In this document: positions 34,326 to 45,322 of the stretch, piece by piece
Layout of the letters: every line of letters begins with the position of its first letter
How positions within the stretch are numbered: position 1 is the stretch's first letter
The notes under the pieces: model-generated
Told to the model about the DNA's origin: nothing
The model's database searches: none
The model's input: the letters and a program-made list of their open reading frames with translations, nothing else
Translations under genes and position numbers: made by a program
Assembly: GCA_021234155.1 (NCBI GenBank)
Contig: JAJEKV010000035.1
Location: 6,693,891 to 6,757,890 of the forward strand
Length of the DNA stretch: 64,000 bases
Direction of reading: 5' to 3'
From: Isoetes taiwanensis
Lineage: Eukaryota > Streptophyta > Lycopodiopsida > Isoetales > Isoetaceae

Positions 34326-34819
34326 GGCTAAATTGCAGGAAGTACAAATCATAGGTTAACTACATATACAAAGAATGGCCACCACTAATCCTATGAATTA
34401 GAACTATCTTCATTGGTTTGTCCATTTCAATTTAGATAATTTTCATTTTATACATTCCCCTTTTCTCCAGGTAATGGATCTATTTTGCTAAAGAGCTTCT
34501 TCAAATGCAAAAGTGACAAGGGTGACCATTGGGAGGATGACTTTTTGTGTTGTGTCAAGAGTTGTGAGATGGAGATTTTTAATATCATAGAGCAGCTGCT
34601 CCTTATGGGAGCAGATGGTAATGCCGAATCGTGATGATGATGAGAATACAATTCTTTAGATCGATGCAGCCAATGAACCTTATAAGCTCAGAAACACGAA
34701 ACAACAAAACAAAAAACATGCAAACACGGTCTGATAATTGAAGGGCAAGCCTCCGTGCACAACACCTTGTTTTTGTGTAAGTTATCGTTATGTCTTTCGG
34801 GTCGGCCTTAAAGAACAAA

Positions 34820-35103
34820 CCCTCGCTCATATGGGAAAGGGTATATTCTAGATATATGCCAGTATATACCTGGATATTCTTTGTGACTGGCCTAAACCTG
34901 CTATTGCAAGTAACTTGTAGGTGGCTGTCTGCGGAAGAGAATGTAGAAGCTCTTCAGTATGCCCTCGCTCATGTGGGGTAAAGGACCTATTTCAGGTATA
35001 TGCACTGGTATATACCTAGATCTTCTTTATGATTGGGCTAAATCTGCTATTGCGAATTTGCCGATGGTTGTCTGCAGAAGAGAATGTGGAATCTTTTCAG
35101 TAT
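34820..35103 (+). repeat. Two-copy 142-bp tandem duplication
   Basis: Unit 1 starts CCCTCGCTCATATGGG at 34820 and unit 2 CCCTCGCTCATGTGGG at 34962. Both end with GAGAATGT(A/G)GAA and TTCAGTAT. The divergence indicates an older event. Confidence 0.85.
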
Positions 35104-36924
35104 AGTGGAAAGGCAGATAGAGGAAAATCTCAAGTCTCGACCATCTCTGTATAACTTCTTGCCCGAAGCTTGCTGTTGGGGATGCCAAGTTTTTGTTGCA
35201 CTATATAAAGATTGCCTTCTTTTCATGGAAAATCACCTCCTCCGAAGGCTAAAATCACATCCATCTAAATAAAAGAAAGCGTTTTCCATTTATCCAGGAA
35301 AAAATCAAACATTATTCTAGTTCATATCATTCCTGTTGGGTGGAAGTGCAGGTTATTTTGAGAAGCTTATACGTGTAATATTGGCCCTTCAATTTTGTTT
35401 GTTGACTTTGGCCTGCAAAAGTTCAATCCAGGAAGCAGAACATTATTTAATTTATAATTTTAAGGCTTTATTATATCTACAACATCTGTTTATTGCATTT
35501 CGTCTTCTGCAAAAATTGCCATTCCTCGCTTGTGTTTTTATATTTGTTCGCTGCTCTCTAATTTCCATTTTAGGTCTTTAGCTTGGAGAAAAGTTGGACA
35601 CCACTATTTAGTGATTCTTATATAATTAAGCTTCAAGGTTGTCAAGCTAACCCATCCTAACAGATCATGTGTGATAGGCACTACCAGTAGAAGATGTGGA
35701 ATGAATTGTGCAATTCCTTGCATATGGTTTAGACGAATATCTAGCATAATAATAGGAGTTCCCTTGAATTTTTGTACGCTTTTTATATGGTTTTTCTAAG
35801 ATTTGGTCGTTGTATTCGTGTTGGTCTATTGATTAGTATTTCTAGAGTGCACCCTTTTTTGGCTATTGGCTATTGATTTCTGATGAGAAAAGAATCATGT
35901 GGCCATGGTTGTATTATATTGCATGTGTTTTGTATATGTTCTGCATTCAAATCTCATGCGGCTGCCATGTGATTGTTGTTGAGATAATGGGTTCATAGCT
36001 TCTGATTGTTGTTGGTTGCAGAGATATTCTTATAAAAGGTATTACATTCTTGTATTTCCATTGTTCTTTGTATCCAAAACCACAATTTATCTTTGGCTAA
36101 AATATGGAGCGTCAAAGCTCCCAATTACGTAACATATTATATAAGAGAGTTATTTTTTATTCTATTTTTTTTCCAAAAAATGTTGCGTTGTACATTTACC
36201 CTAGCTACAAAAGTAAACAATCCGGTTAGAAATGCAGCTTGCTCTGGCAGGAAAAATTTTAAGCACCTTATAAATTTTTTTTTAAGTGAAGTGAATTGGC
36301 CATTGCTTATGTAATTTACCCGTTGAAGCGAGCTTAAAATGACTATTTTTGCCATTTTTTTAACGCAAGTCTAACCCAAATGGTGATTCCTTCTTCAAAT
36401 TTTTGGCGTTTGAAGTAGTCAAATTTAGATAAACAACAAATTTAGATGGCAATCTACCAATAATTTGATTCTAACATATTAAATAATATGCTCACATAAA
36501 TCTAACAGGGTAAAAGCATGCTAGGGTGTAGCATCTAAAGTACTTATTAGGGAGTTCAAAACTACCCAGAAAAGTACCTTTAACTGGGTATTGGGAACTT
36601 GCATAAATATCTCAAGAAACAATAAGTTTAAGAGTTGATTCATTCATTTTAGTCTCTAATAATATTGTTGTCTTATCCTATCTAATCTTTTAATAGTACT
36701 AATTGACATACTGTTGACTTTTATTTTGAAATTTCTTGTTTGATTTTAATGGAAAGAAAAAATGGAAAGTACCAGTTTTAAAAATACCTAGTGTAGGTAC
36801 TTTTGAGGGTTCCAAAAGTGTTACATCATAACATGCTTTCACCCAACAACTCAATCTATATGTTGATAGACCCAAAGGAGCGGATTCTTTTGCCATCAGA
36901 GTTCAAAAATACTTTTCAGTTAAA

Positions 36925-37798
36925 GTATTTTTGACATGGGAGGCTTTTCAGTTAAAGTTTCTATTGGGGCGATGGGATAGAGTTCTTTGGCAAAAAGTTG
37001 CTGATTTTCTACAGCCTATTCTGCCACACCAAGAAGATATTTTGGTATGGGTTTGTCCTGAAGAAATTAAGGAGTGCAAACTTGTGAACTCTATGTATCA
37101 GTTGTTGCTTGATACTGATGTTCTTCCTCCGTCTAATAAGTGGTCTCTTCAACTTCCTCCTCTTCAATGGCAGAAGGTGTGGTCTTGGGCATGGGACAAG
37201 CTACTTCATCCTAAAGTGGCAGTTCTTTGGTGGCAGATTCTTCATAGGTGTCTGCGGGTTAATGTGCTTGTCCATAAGTTTAACCCTAGAATATCAAATC
37301 GGTTAATCTGTATGCAAGCGTGGATCACGAGACCATTGAGCATTGCTTTTTCATGTGTGAACACCTTAGGCGGTATATGGACTGGTTGTTTTCCCTTTTT
37401 CAGGTTTCACTAACAAGTCAACAAGCTGCTTTTGGCAATTTACCCAAGTACACGGGCCGAGTTACAAGGCGGGCTTTTCATCTAGCGGCCAGGATGGTTG
37501 CTTTGGACTATCCGGGAAAAGGCGAAGACCGGTAATCTTCAAAGGTCTGGATGTGGCAGATAATCGTGTTCTCCAAGAAGCTCAAGGTTACATTGTAAAG
37601 TCGTATCATTGTTCTTCACTTGCCCCTCGCAAGAGGCGATTGATTTTTGAGGAGTTGTTGGATGTGCACTCTTATGCTTAGGCAGGTTGCTTCACTCGGT
37701 GGGTCTCCGCTTATCCGCTGAGATTTTATTCCTGTCTCTGCATTTATACTTGTATTTGACTCTTTGATTGAATAAAGTCTGACGTCCTTCAACAAAAA
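36925..37798 (+). mobile_element. LINE-B 3' fragment with poly(A) tail
   Basis: An open stretch encodes LTWEAFQLKFLLGRWDRVLW, VWSWAWDKLLHPKVAVLWWQ and LHRCLRVNVLVHK, the RVT-associated zinc-binding region at the C-terminus of plant L1 ORF2. After one frameshift it continues ETIEHCFFMCEHLR. The 3' end has TTGAATAAAGT and an A run at 37788-37798. It matches the LINE-B fragment at 15.1-16.9 kb (LTWNEFKLKFLLLPWDRGIW and WDKLLHPK), with fewer lesions. It is 5'-truncated. Confidence 0.8.
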
Positions 37799-38479
37799 AA
37801 AAAATACTTATTTATCAAAAATTATTACCATTTATGATGATATTACTACTGTCAATACATTTTGTGAGTAAATTTGGGCTGTAATAAAAATCCTTAAGGA
37901 TATGGTAAAGTTAGTATTCTCTGGGGAATGGTCTTATGCTAAAAATAGCCATTTTGTTGGCCACTAAGATGAACATGTGAGCTGTCTCCAGAAAGATTGC
38001 AGATGTACTGGAAGTGATCCAAAGAAGAAGTGGTCTATGTCAGTAGAAGAATGGAGATGTATATGGTCTAGATGGCTATGTGGGAACAAGAATGGAGAGA
38101 GCAAAGGCGGAAAGAAGATGAATCGAGGTCGCTGTCGAAGTCACAAGCGAAATGGAACTCAAGGTTCATAATAAAGAGAAGTGCGACAAAGAAGAGTGAA
38201 AATGCAAAAAAACCCAAAAGTCGATGGTGCAAATTATATTGAGGCTACTGGTGTAGTCACCTACAAATATCAATATGAGATTGCCTGATTTGATGTAAAA
38301 TTCCTGTGGTAGAAAGAGGGAAGGAAGTCGCGGCACTAGTTGCAGCCGAATATTATCAGAGGACAACTGGATGGGAGAAGAAGTGTTCTAAGAAATGTGA
38401 AAGAGAGAGGAAGATGCATCCAAGATGATCCAAGAAAATTTGAAGCGAGAATGCCCTGCTGCAAAAGAGTACATGGTTC
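37799..38479. other. Intergenic, no gene seen
   Basis: A 64-codon basic frame at 37977-38171 has no recognisable domain. A purine-rich stretch follows up to the LINE-A truncation point. Confidence 0.4.
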
Positions 38480-39862
38480 TCTTCTGATGATGTCGGCCTC
38501 CTTGCTTACACACCAGCAGACATGCAACGACATCTCGATGCCCTGGACACATTCTGCCAAGCAACTGATATGCGCGTCAACCTGGTCATACGTCAGCCGA
38601 GGATCCCCACCTTCAGTTACCGAGGGCAGAATGTGGAAGTGGCATCCACATACAAATATTTGGGAGTGGAGTTTCCTTCTACTATGCACTGGGACACATC
38701 CATACGGCTACGAGTGACGGCGGGCTGGAAGGCACTATATGCAATGCAAAACAATAGTCATAGAGTGGAGTTGTATGATTGGGCCCATCAGTCACACCTA
38801 TTCAAGGTTTTAGTGGAGCATGTCCTTTTATACGGGGTTGAAGTATGGGGCCCAGTAGTATCCCTCACTACTTGGAATGACTTGGAGTAGGTGCAGAAAG
38901 CCATCTTGGTACGAGCACTAGGGGTGAAGTCCACAGTCCCATATCAAATTCTACTGCAGGAGACGAGATTCTTGCCTCTTCAGAGGGCGGCCCTTGATCG
39001 CCACATTGTCTATTTTCAGAAGGTGGTCAATATGGACAATGCTTGTCTCCCTAACCTAGCTTATATCATGGCAATGGGACCGCAGCACCTCAAGGCATGC
39101 TGGAGGAAAAAGAGAGCTCAATGGTTGGCTAGATGGAATGTGCAGGAGCACAGGTGCATACATGTGCAAACAGAGGCAGATCGCCATAGCTTGAGGCAGT
39201 ATCTTGACGCTTGCTTCCTCCGCAAGCTTTGGGATGCCAGTGCCCTTGAACAGGTCAAGACAGCACACTACCAACACCACAAAATCCTACATTGGAACGA
39301 GGGCCACAATGCTACCTGCGTACCTACTTGCCCATGAAAAGGCGCAGACTCATTGCCTCCATTCGGACAGGAGCACACCATCTTCAAATTGGAACAGGAA
39401 GATGGATTGGTGAGCTACGCCAGGACAGGCTCTGTCAATGCTGCCAAATGGGAGTCATTGAGGATGAATCTTATACTCTTCAAAGTTGCCCAGCATATGA
39501 TCAAATCCGGACGTGCTATGCTGAGTTGGTCAGGCCTGGCCAGCCGCTACATGTGACATTGAGCACAGCTTCCGTACGGGTGCTGGGATCATACCTTCAG
39601 GAGGTTATGGACATGTGAGATCAGCTATGTCCTCGGGCACATACTTGACATGTATATATACATTTATGTCATGATAATGTATACTTGTACAATTTGACAG
39701 CATTCTTATTACTGCCACGGTTTTTCCTTCGAAAACCCTTCGGGGCGGGGGTTTTTTAATCCGGATAGTAATAAGTTTGTTGCGCATCTTTTGGATCCCA
39801 TAGGCCGATTGGTCTCAGTCGACGATAAAAATAATTCTTTCTTTCTTTCTTTCTTTCTTCTT
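38480..39862 (+). mobile_element. LINE-A copy 3, 5'-truncated, complete 3' end
   Basis: The copy begins inside the reverse transcriptase palm motif (SDDVGLLAYTPADMQ; the Tyr-Ala of YADD is replaced). It continues in two long frames with only one early stop (38888) and one or two frameshifts: YLGVEFPSTMHWDTSIRLRV, EVWGPVVSLTTWNDLE, ARWNVQEHRC and YLRTYLPMKRRRLIASIR. A cysteine motif CQCCQMGVIEDESYTL then leads to the end, EVMDM at 39615. The untranslated end carries the hairpin at about 39728-39757, the tail box and (TTTC)n at 39836-39862. It is the best-preserved LINE-A 3' half in the window. Confidence 0.9.
39708..39862 (+). repeat. LINE-A 3' end: hairpin, tail box and (TTTC)n
   Basis: CGAAAACCCTTCGGGGCGGG is followed by a T run and AATCC. 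Then come CCCATAGGCCGATTGGTCTC, a GACGATAAAAA stretch and a TTTC microsatellite. It is parallel to the copy at 25441-25597. Confidence 0.8.
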
Positions 39863-40283
39863 ATATAGAAGAGAACCATCATTCTAGGGAAAGGAACGTC
39901 AGTTTTGGTGCCATGCCGCTCTTGGATCCAATCCTTCTATGGGTTGAGTCTTCTATGGCGCAGGGTGTACAGAGTTTCTTCTAAAGCAGCTATTCTTCCC
40001 CTCAGGTACTGTGTCCCCTGGTGATCAGGTGGATTGGGCTCAGGGCATACTTGCTCCTCATGGATTCAATAGTGCCCCTAGAGAATCGATCCCAAAATGA
40101 ACATGAATCTTGCTTGCTCATTGCTTCTTTGTGCATATTTGTAGTCACTATGGTCTCTGCCTCTGTTCTCTGCTATTTTTGCCAATGATCTCTGCTTTAC
40201 CTTATTTTTTCCTATCGCAGGCCCTCCTTGACCTGCATCCAGCTCATCCGGCTAGCCCCACATCACCAAGCTGAAAAAGTCGG

Positions 40284-40742
40284 TTGGAATCAGCCCGGTT
40301 TACATTATGGATTGGAATCCTCTCTATATCCCAGGCAATTTTTCTGGTGTTGCTACCACTACTTGGGTCTCCTGCCCAAACCTTCCCCCTAAGTTCTGGA
40401 CTCATAATCACCTTGGGGGAAGTTATTGATATCTCTATTCCTCAAACCGACTTCCCCTCTATCTGCATTCTGAAAGAAATTGACTCTAATTGGGAGAGGT
40501 TCATTGGCACCAGAATTGATGAAGATATCTTTCTTGATGTTGTTATCAAGTACTCCAAAATTCCTGTCATGAAGGAATATAAGGAAGACAAAGCTCCCCC
40601 TGATAAAGGGAAGGCCCCAGTGTACCCCCCCAGCCTAAAAAAGTTTGGGTTCAGAAAAAGCCTAACAGCAGCAAGAAAGGGGGAGAGGAAGATTTCTGCA
40701 AAAAAGGGGAAACTAGCAAACAAAAGGATGAGGATCCCATAA
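40284..40742 (+). pseudogene. LINE-C ORF1 with DUF4283-like region
   Basis: Combining two frames, 40290-40740 reads YIMDWNPLYIPGNFSGVATT, TWVSCPNLPPKFWTHNHLG, then LGEVIDISIPQTDF and FIGTRIDEDIFLDVVIKYSK. The sequence W.P......WV..P.LP..FW....L matches the DUF4283/gag-like N-terminal domain of plant L1 ORF1 proteins, an RNA-binding coat protein. A frameshift near 40410 splits it. The Lys-rich C-terminal end (KKGKLANKRMRIP) suits nucleic-acid binding. Confidence 0.65.
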
Positions 40743-40756
40743 ACATCATCCCCCTT

Positions 40757-43700
40757 ATGATTTGCAGTGCTAACAATGTGATTATTGGAAAAATCGAAGA
40801 GATCAAGGCTAATAATGTGATCATTGAGGAAATTGAAGAGATTAAGGAAGGTAAAGCCTTAGCAATGACGGGAGAAGCCTTGGAAGAAATCCATTATGTC
40901 TATGACAGTGACCACTCCGAACAACATTTCTTAGAGCAGGTAATTGAAAGAGATTTAGACAAAGAAGAAGAAAAGGGATCTTGGGAATTGATCACATCCA
41001 ATAGAAAGAAGAGAAATAAAAAACAAAGTCTCAAGGAGAAGTTCAAGGGTCCAAAAAAAACTGATTTTATGGATATTAACTTCAGATGTGTATCTTGGAA
41101 TCTCCAAGGTATCAATTTGAATGTCAAACGAGATAGGCTAAAGGTTTGTATTTCCTCCATTAATGCTGATATGATCTTTTTCCAGGAACATAAGCTTCAT
41201 GATGATGATTTTGAGAGACTTATTGCTAACACTCTTCCCCCTAGTTTTAGACTTTGGGCTATTAGAGCAAATAACAGTTCTACAGGTATTTCTATAGCTT
41301 GGAAAAACAGTTTAAATATCTCCAACATTCAGATGATGCATGGCAACTGTGGGAGATGGCAAATTCTCCATGGAGATCTCGGAACCAAAAGGTTTGCTTT
41401 TGTTAACATTTATGCTCATAACCCCTGGTGAGAGAAATCCTATGTGGAATACAATTAGAAATACCTTAGCTAATATTCCTTATAATAACTGCATTCTTGC
41501 TGGTGACTTTAACATGGTCACTCATGATTTTATGAGGAGTACTAATTTTAGACCTCTCCTCAATCAAGAGCAGAATTCTTGGGGGCACCTAATCTCCATG
41601 CATGATCTTAAATTGGTTAGAACCCAACTTAATACTTTTAGTTGGTTTAATCGGAGAATTGATGACCCTATCCACTGCCTTCATAACCGTTTCTATGTCA
41701 GTGAGAATCTTTGGAACCAATGTGACAGAGTTTCCAATTTAAATGGCTATACAATCTCTGATCACTTTTCCCAGTTGTTGGAAATAAGAGGGGATACTTT
41801 AAATGCCAAGAGAAACTCCTACTTCAAGTTAAATGTCACTCTTCTTGATCAGACTACCTTTCTTCATGAGTTTGAACAGGTCTACAGGAAGTCCCCTAGG
41901 CCTAGAAACCAGTTTGGATGGATGGAATGGTGGGTGAAAACTGCCAAAAATATAAAAAATTGGCTCAATCTGGGGCAAGCAAATTTACATTCAAGAAAAG
42001 CAGCACCCGATGGATCTGAGAACTCAGCTCCAGCATACTCCCTTGGATCAGCAAGAAAATATAAAAATTCAGGTTGAAAGAGAGGAACTCAAAATTGCAA
42101 AAGGATGGCAGCTAAAAGTAAAAATTAGGGAACTTAAGGATGATGAGAGAAGTAACTCCAAGTATTTCTTCATCAAGGCCAAAGGGAGAACTAAGAGAAA
42201 CCAGATCTATAGTGTAAAGGTCAATGGCAACCCCATCTCTGAGGACAAAGATCTTAAACAGGCTACTACAGATCATTTTATGAGAATAATGGGAACCTCT
42301 CCTACTGCCATGGAAGAGGATATTGACAACTTCATTCAGATTCAAAGGTCTATCCAAGAAGAGCAGAATGATAGCATGAAAGCTCCTTTTACCATTGAAG
42401 AATTGTGGGCAAACGTATCAGGTATGGAAAATGGTAAGACTCCAGGTCCTGACGGCCTCCCAGTTGAATTCTTTAAAAAAACTTGGGATATTATTGGAAA
42501 TGATGTTACTAATGTGTGCAATGAGTTCTTACTTCTCAGGAATCTAGACTGCAGAATTAACACCAGCTTCATTTCCTTGATTCCTAAAATAGATGAGCCT
42601 GAAACTTTCTCTGATTTCAGACCTATATCCCTCACCAATGTCATTTACAAAATCATCTCTGCTACCATAGCTTCTAGACTGAAACCTATTCTCGATCTCA
42701 CCATCTCCAACACCCAAAGTGCTTACCTAAAAGATAGGGCCATTTTAGATAATGTAGCCACTGCTATCATAGGCATGCAATGGGCCAAAGAAACTAAACA
42801 GGACATTGCCTTGCTCAAGCTGGATATTACTAAGGCTTTCGACACAGTCAGCTGGAATTTCCTCTTCAAATGTTGTCAAAAGATGGGGTTCTCCCAAGAA
42901 GTGATAAGTATTTTTCAAGGCAAGATTCAAGATCTTCTGTCAATTCAAGATATTTTTCCTCTACAATTCAAGATCTTCTGTCCTGATCAATGGAGAATGC
43001 AGCCCTTTCTTTGAGATAAAGAGAGGTGTTAAGCAAGGTTGTCCTCTTGCCCCCTTTCTTTTTCTTATAATTATGGAAGCCCTGAATTGTGCCTTCAAAA
43101 AGGCTGACCAGGAGAAGAGAATTGTGGGACTTAAGCTCCCTGGTAATCAAGATGCATGTTTCTTCCTTAATGCTCACTTTGCAGATGACACATTTCTTTT
43201 TGTCACTATGGAAGAGAACTCCATCACAAATACTCAAACTGTTCTCCAAGATTTTGGTAACTGTTCGGGATGTAAAATCAACCCTCTCAAGTCCAAGCTC
43301 ATTGCAAGAAATCAGGTAAAGGGGCAGCAAACTGCTCAAACCCTTGGTTGTGAGTATCTCTCTCCAACTATTAAATCCAAAATCTTGGGTATTCCTTTTG
43401 CTTTAAGGACTAATGCTAGTGGTCTTTGGGGTGACATTATTGAGAAGTTCCACAGAAAGGCTGACCTCTTAAACAGTAAATATCTGTCCAAAAATGGAAG
43501 AGCCATCTTAGCCAACTCTGTCATTTCTTCTTCTCATGTTTACCAGTCTTCTATCCTTTTAGCTCCTAAAAAGGTCAACTCCAAGCTCCAAGGTATTTTA
43601 GGAAGATTTATTGCTAGTGGGGGCAGTAACAGAATCTGGATCCCAGTCTCCATGAAAGAATGTATGAAGAAAAGGAAGAATGGTGGTCTTGGAGTTCTGG

Positions 43701-44754
43701 ACATTGAGAAACAAGGGCTGGCCCTGGCAGCCAAATATATTTATAGGGCTGGCCATGATGAAATATGTCTCAGCTTATTAACCATTACCTTGCTAAATGC
43801 AAACCCTTTGGGTGGAGAAATGTGAACATGCATCTCCCTGACAGCTTATTCTTTGAGTTCAAGGTTCCTAATAATACTCCTGGAATCATTAAAAAATGGA
43901 TCAGAGCCTGGAAAGCAGTCAGCAAGATGTATTCTTGGAAGGAGGGCCTTTCTAAGGATCAAACAATCTTTTGGAATCCCTCTTTAATTTTAAATAACCC
44001 TGACATGTGCTTGGCTATGCATTTTTCTATTCAGTGCAGGAAATGGTCAGATAGAGGTATTACTCACATTTCTCATCTTTTTAATGATGTGGGCTTTATA
44101 GAATTTCAGAACTCAGTTCTTGCAGACATGGGTGAAGATCATGAAAGACTCTACCAGGCCATAAGAAGTTGTCTTATTGAAGGAGAATGGCACAACTAAG
44201 AGACCCAATGGCATGTTCATGGTAACTCAGGATATAGGGTTAAAAGTGCCTACAGATTTCTGACAAGAAGCTACACCATTTCTCTTCATACCAAATGGGA
44301 TATCACTGAGGAGAGATGTATGGCAAATCTAAAATTTATGTGGAACTCTCCCATTAACCCCAAAATCAAGGCCTTTATGTGGCAACTTTGGCATAAGGCT
44401 TTAGCTACCAATGCAAAAAGATTTAGATTGAACATGGCTGCTTCTAATTTATGTGAGAGATGTTTACAGGAAGCTGAAGATGAGAACCACTTGTTCAAGA
44501 ACTGTTTATGGGCAGAGTGGGTACTTGAGCTGGCTGCTGAGGAATTCCAAATTCCCAATCTGTCCTCAACCCCTCTGGTTGATATCCTCTTTCCCAATGA
44601 TCCTCAGGACTGGAGAATCTTCATACTCCTCTGGAGGATCTGGAAAGCAAGGAACTCAATCATTTTTGACCAAGAGATTATCTGGCCAATTGCAGTCATC
44701 AAGCAAACCAAATATGATATCTCTTGGATAAGAGAAATTTTCTCATTTCACTAA
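40757..44754 (+). pseudogene. LINE-C ORF2: endonuclease, reverse transcriptase, zinc-binding tail
   Basis: After an acidic/lysine-rich leader the endonuclease begins FRCVSWNLQGINLNVKRDRL (about 41085) with FFQEHKL and LAGDFNMV. Its usual SDHxPL is SDHFSQL. RT blocks follow: GKTPGPDGLPVEFFKK, FRPISLTNVIYKIIS, LKLDITKAFDTVSW, FEIKRGVKQGCPLAPFLF and FADDTFLFV (near 43170). The thumb region (NGGLGVLDIEKQ) and the RVT zinc tail (MWNSPINPKIKAFMWQLWHK, CERCLQEAEDENHLFKNC) complete it. Frame changes occur near 41420, 42005, 42960 and 43790, with a stop at 44197-44199. The last frame ends at 44754. Confidence 0.9.
42923..42984 (+). repeat. Short duplication inside LINE-C RT
   Basis: ATTCAAGATCTTCTGTC occurs twice, 41 bp apart, with an ATTCAAGATATTTTTCCTCT linker. 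The insertion disrupts the RT frame between the palm blocks, just before the RGVKQGCPL motif. Confidence 0.75.
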
Positions 44755-44775
44755 CTGTCTTTTGTTTCTTTGAAT

Positions 44776-45103
44776 TATAGGTAACATTCTTATTGGACAA
44801 AAGAAGCTGAAATGGAGTCGGGTTAATCTTGGGGTAAACTCCATGTGGCTGGACCAATTTGGAGCCATCCCAACAGCCTATCATGGAGATTACTGTCAGT
44901 GCGACTGTTCGTGTATTCAAAGCTTGGATGCCAGAAGAGCACTTATATGTGAAGCAGTAGACCACTCAGGTCGTTTCAACCCAGCTAAATGTCAGATGTG
45001 TAGCTGCCCGTACTGCTCATTCATCTCTGCTACCAAAGGCATGGGTCTAAAGGACAAAAGAAAAGTTGGAGAAACATCTGGATCTGCTAATCCAGAAGCC
45101 TGA
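44776..45103 (+). CDS. Cys-rich open frame in the LINE-C 3' region
   Basis: Downstream of the ORF2 stop and before the poly(A) tail there is an open stretch of about 108 codons. Its first ATG is at 44843, giving 86 aa. It has CQCDCSCIQ and CQMCSCPYCSF clusters, with nine Cys in the 86-aa form, and a basic/Ser-rich end. The pattern suggests metal binding, but I do not recognise a family. It could be a captured host exon or a chance frame in the 3' untranslated region. Confidence 0.35.
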
Positions 45104-45322
45104 GATCAGACTTTTGACAAAACTATATTCTAGATCATTTCAGTTTTAAGTCTTATATGATCCTGAAGTATAACTTGAGTTTAGATCTTTTTCAAATTCT
45201 AAATGCTAGATCAAAGGGTTAATCACTTCCCAGGATAAAAAAGTTGACTTTTTGTACTCATATATACATATGTACCCCTATGTATAATTTATTAATACAA
45301 ATATAGCCTTCAATAAAAAAAA

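Larger units (their letters stand above)
30973..36924. other. Repeat-bearing intergenic region without a gene
   Basis: Six kilobases of AT-rich DNA with no supported gene. A possible exon on the plus strand at about 34472-34609 encodes HWEDDFLCCVKSCEMEIFNI and LLLMGADG, vaguely ankyrin-like, ending at a GTAATG donor. No partner exon was found. Listed repeats account for most of the structure. Confidence 0.4.
40250..45322 (+). mobile_element. LINE-C: nearly full-length plant L1-type LINE
   Basis: The order is an ORF1 with a DUF4283-like segment, then ORF2 with endonuclease, reverse transcriptase and zinc-binding tail. A 3' region of about 570 bp follows, closed by AATAAAAAAAA at 45312-45321. 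ORF2 has about four frameshifts and one in-frame stop, few for its length, so insertion was relatively recent. The 5' end is uncertain and a target-site duplication was not identified. The family is distinct from LINE-A (different RT, poly(A) tail) and from LINE-B. Confidence 0.9.
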
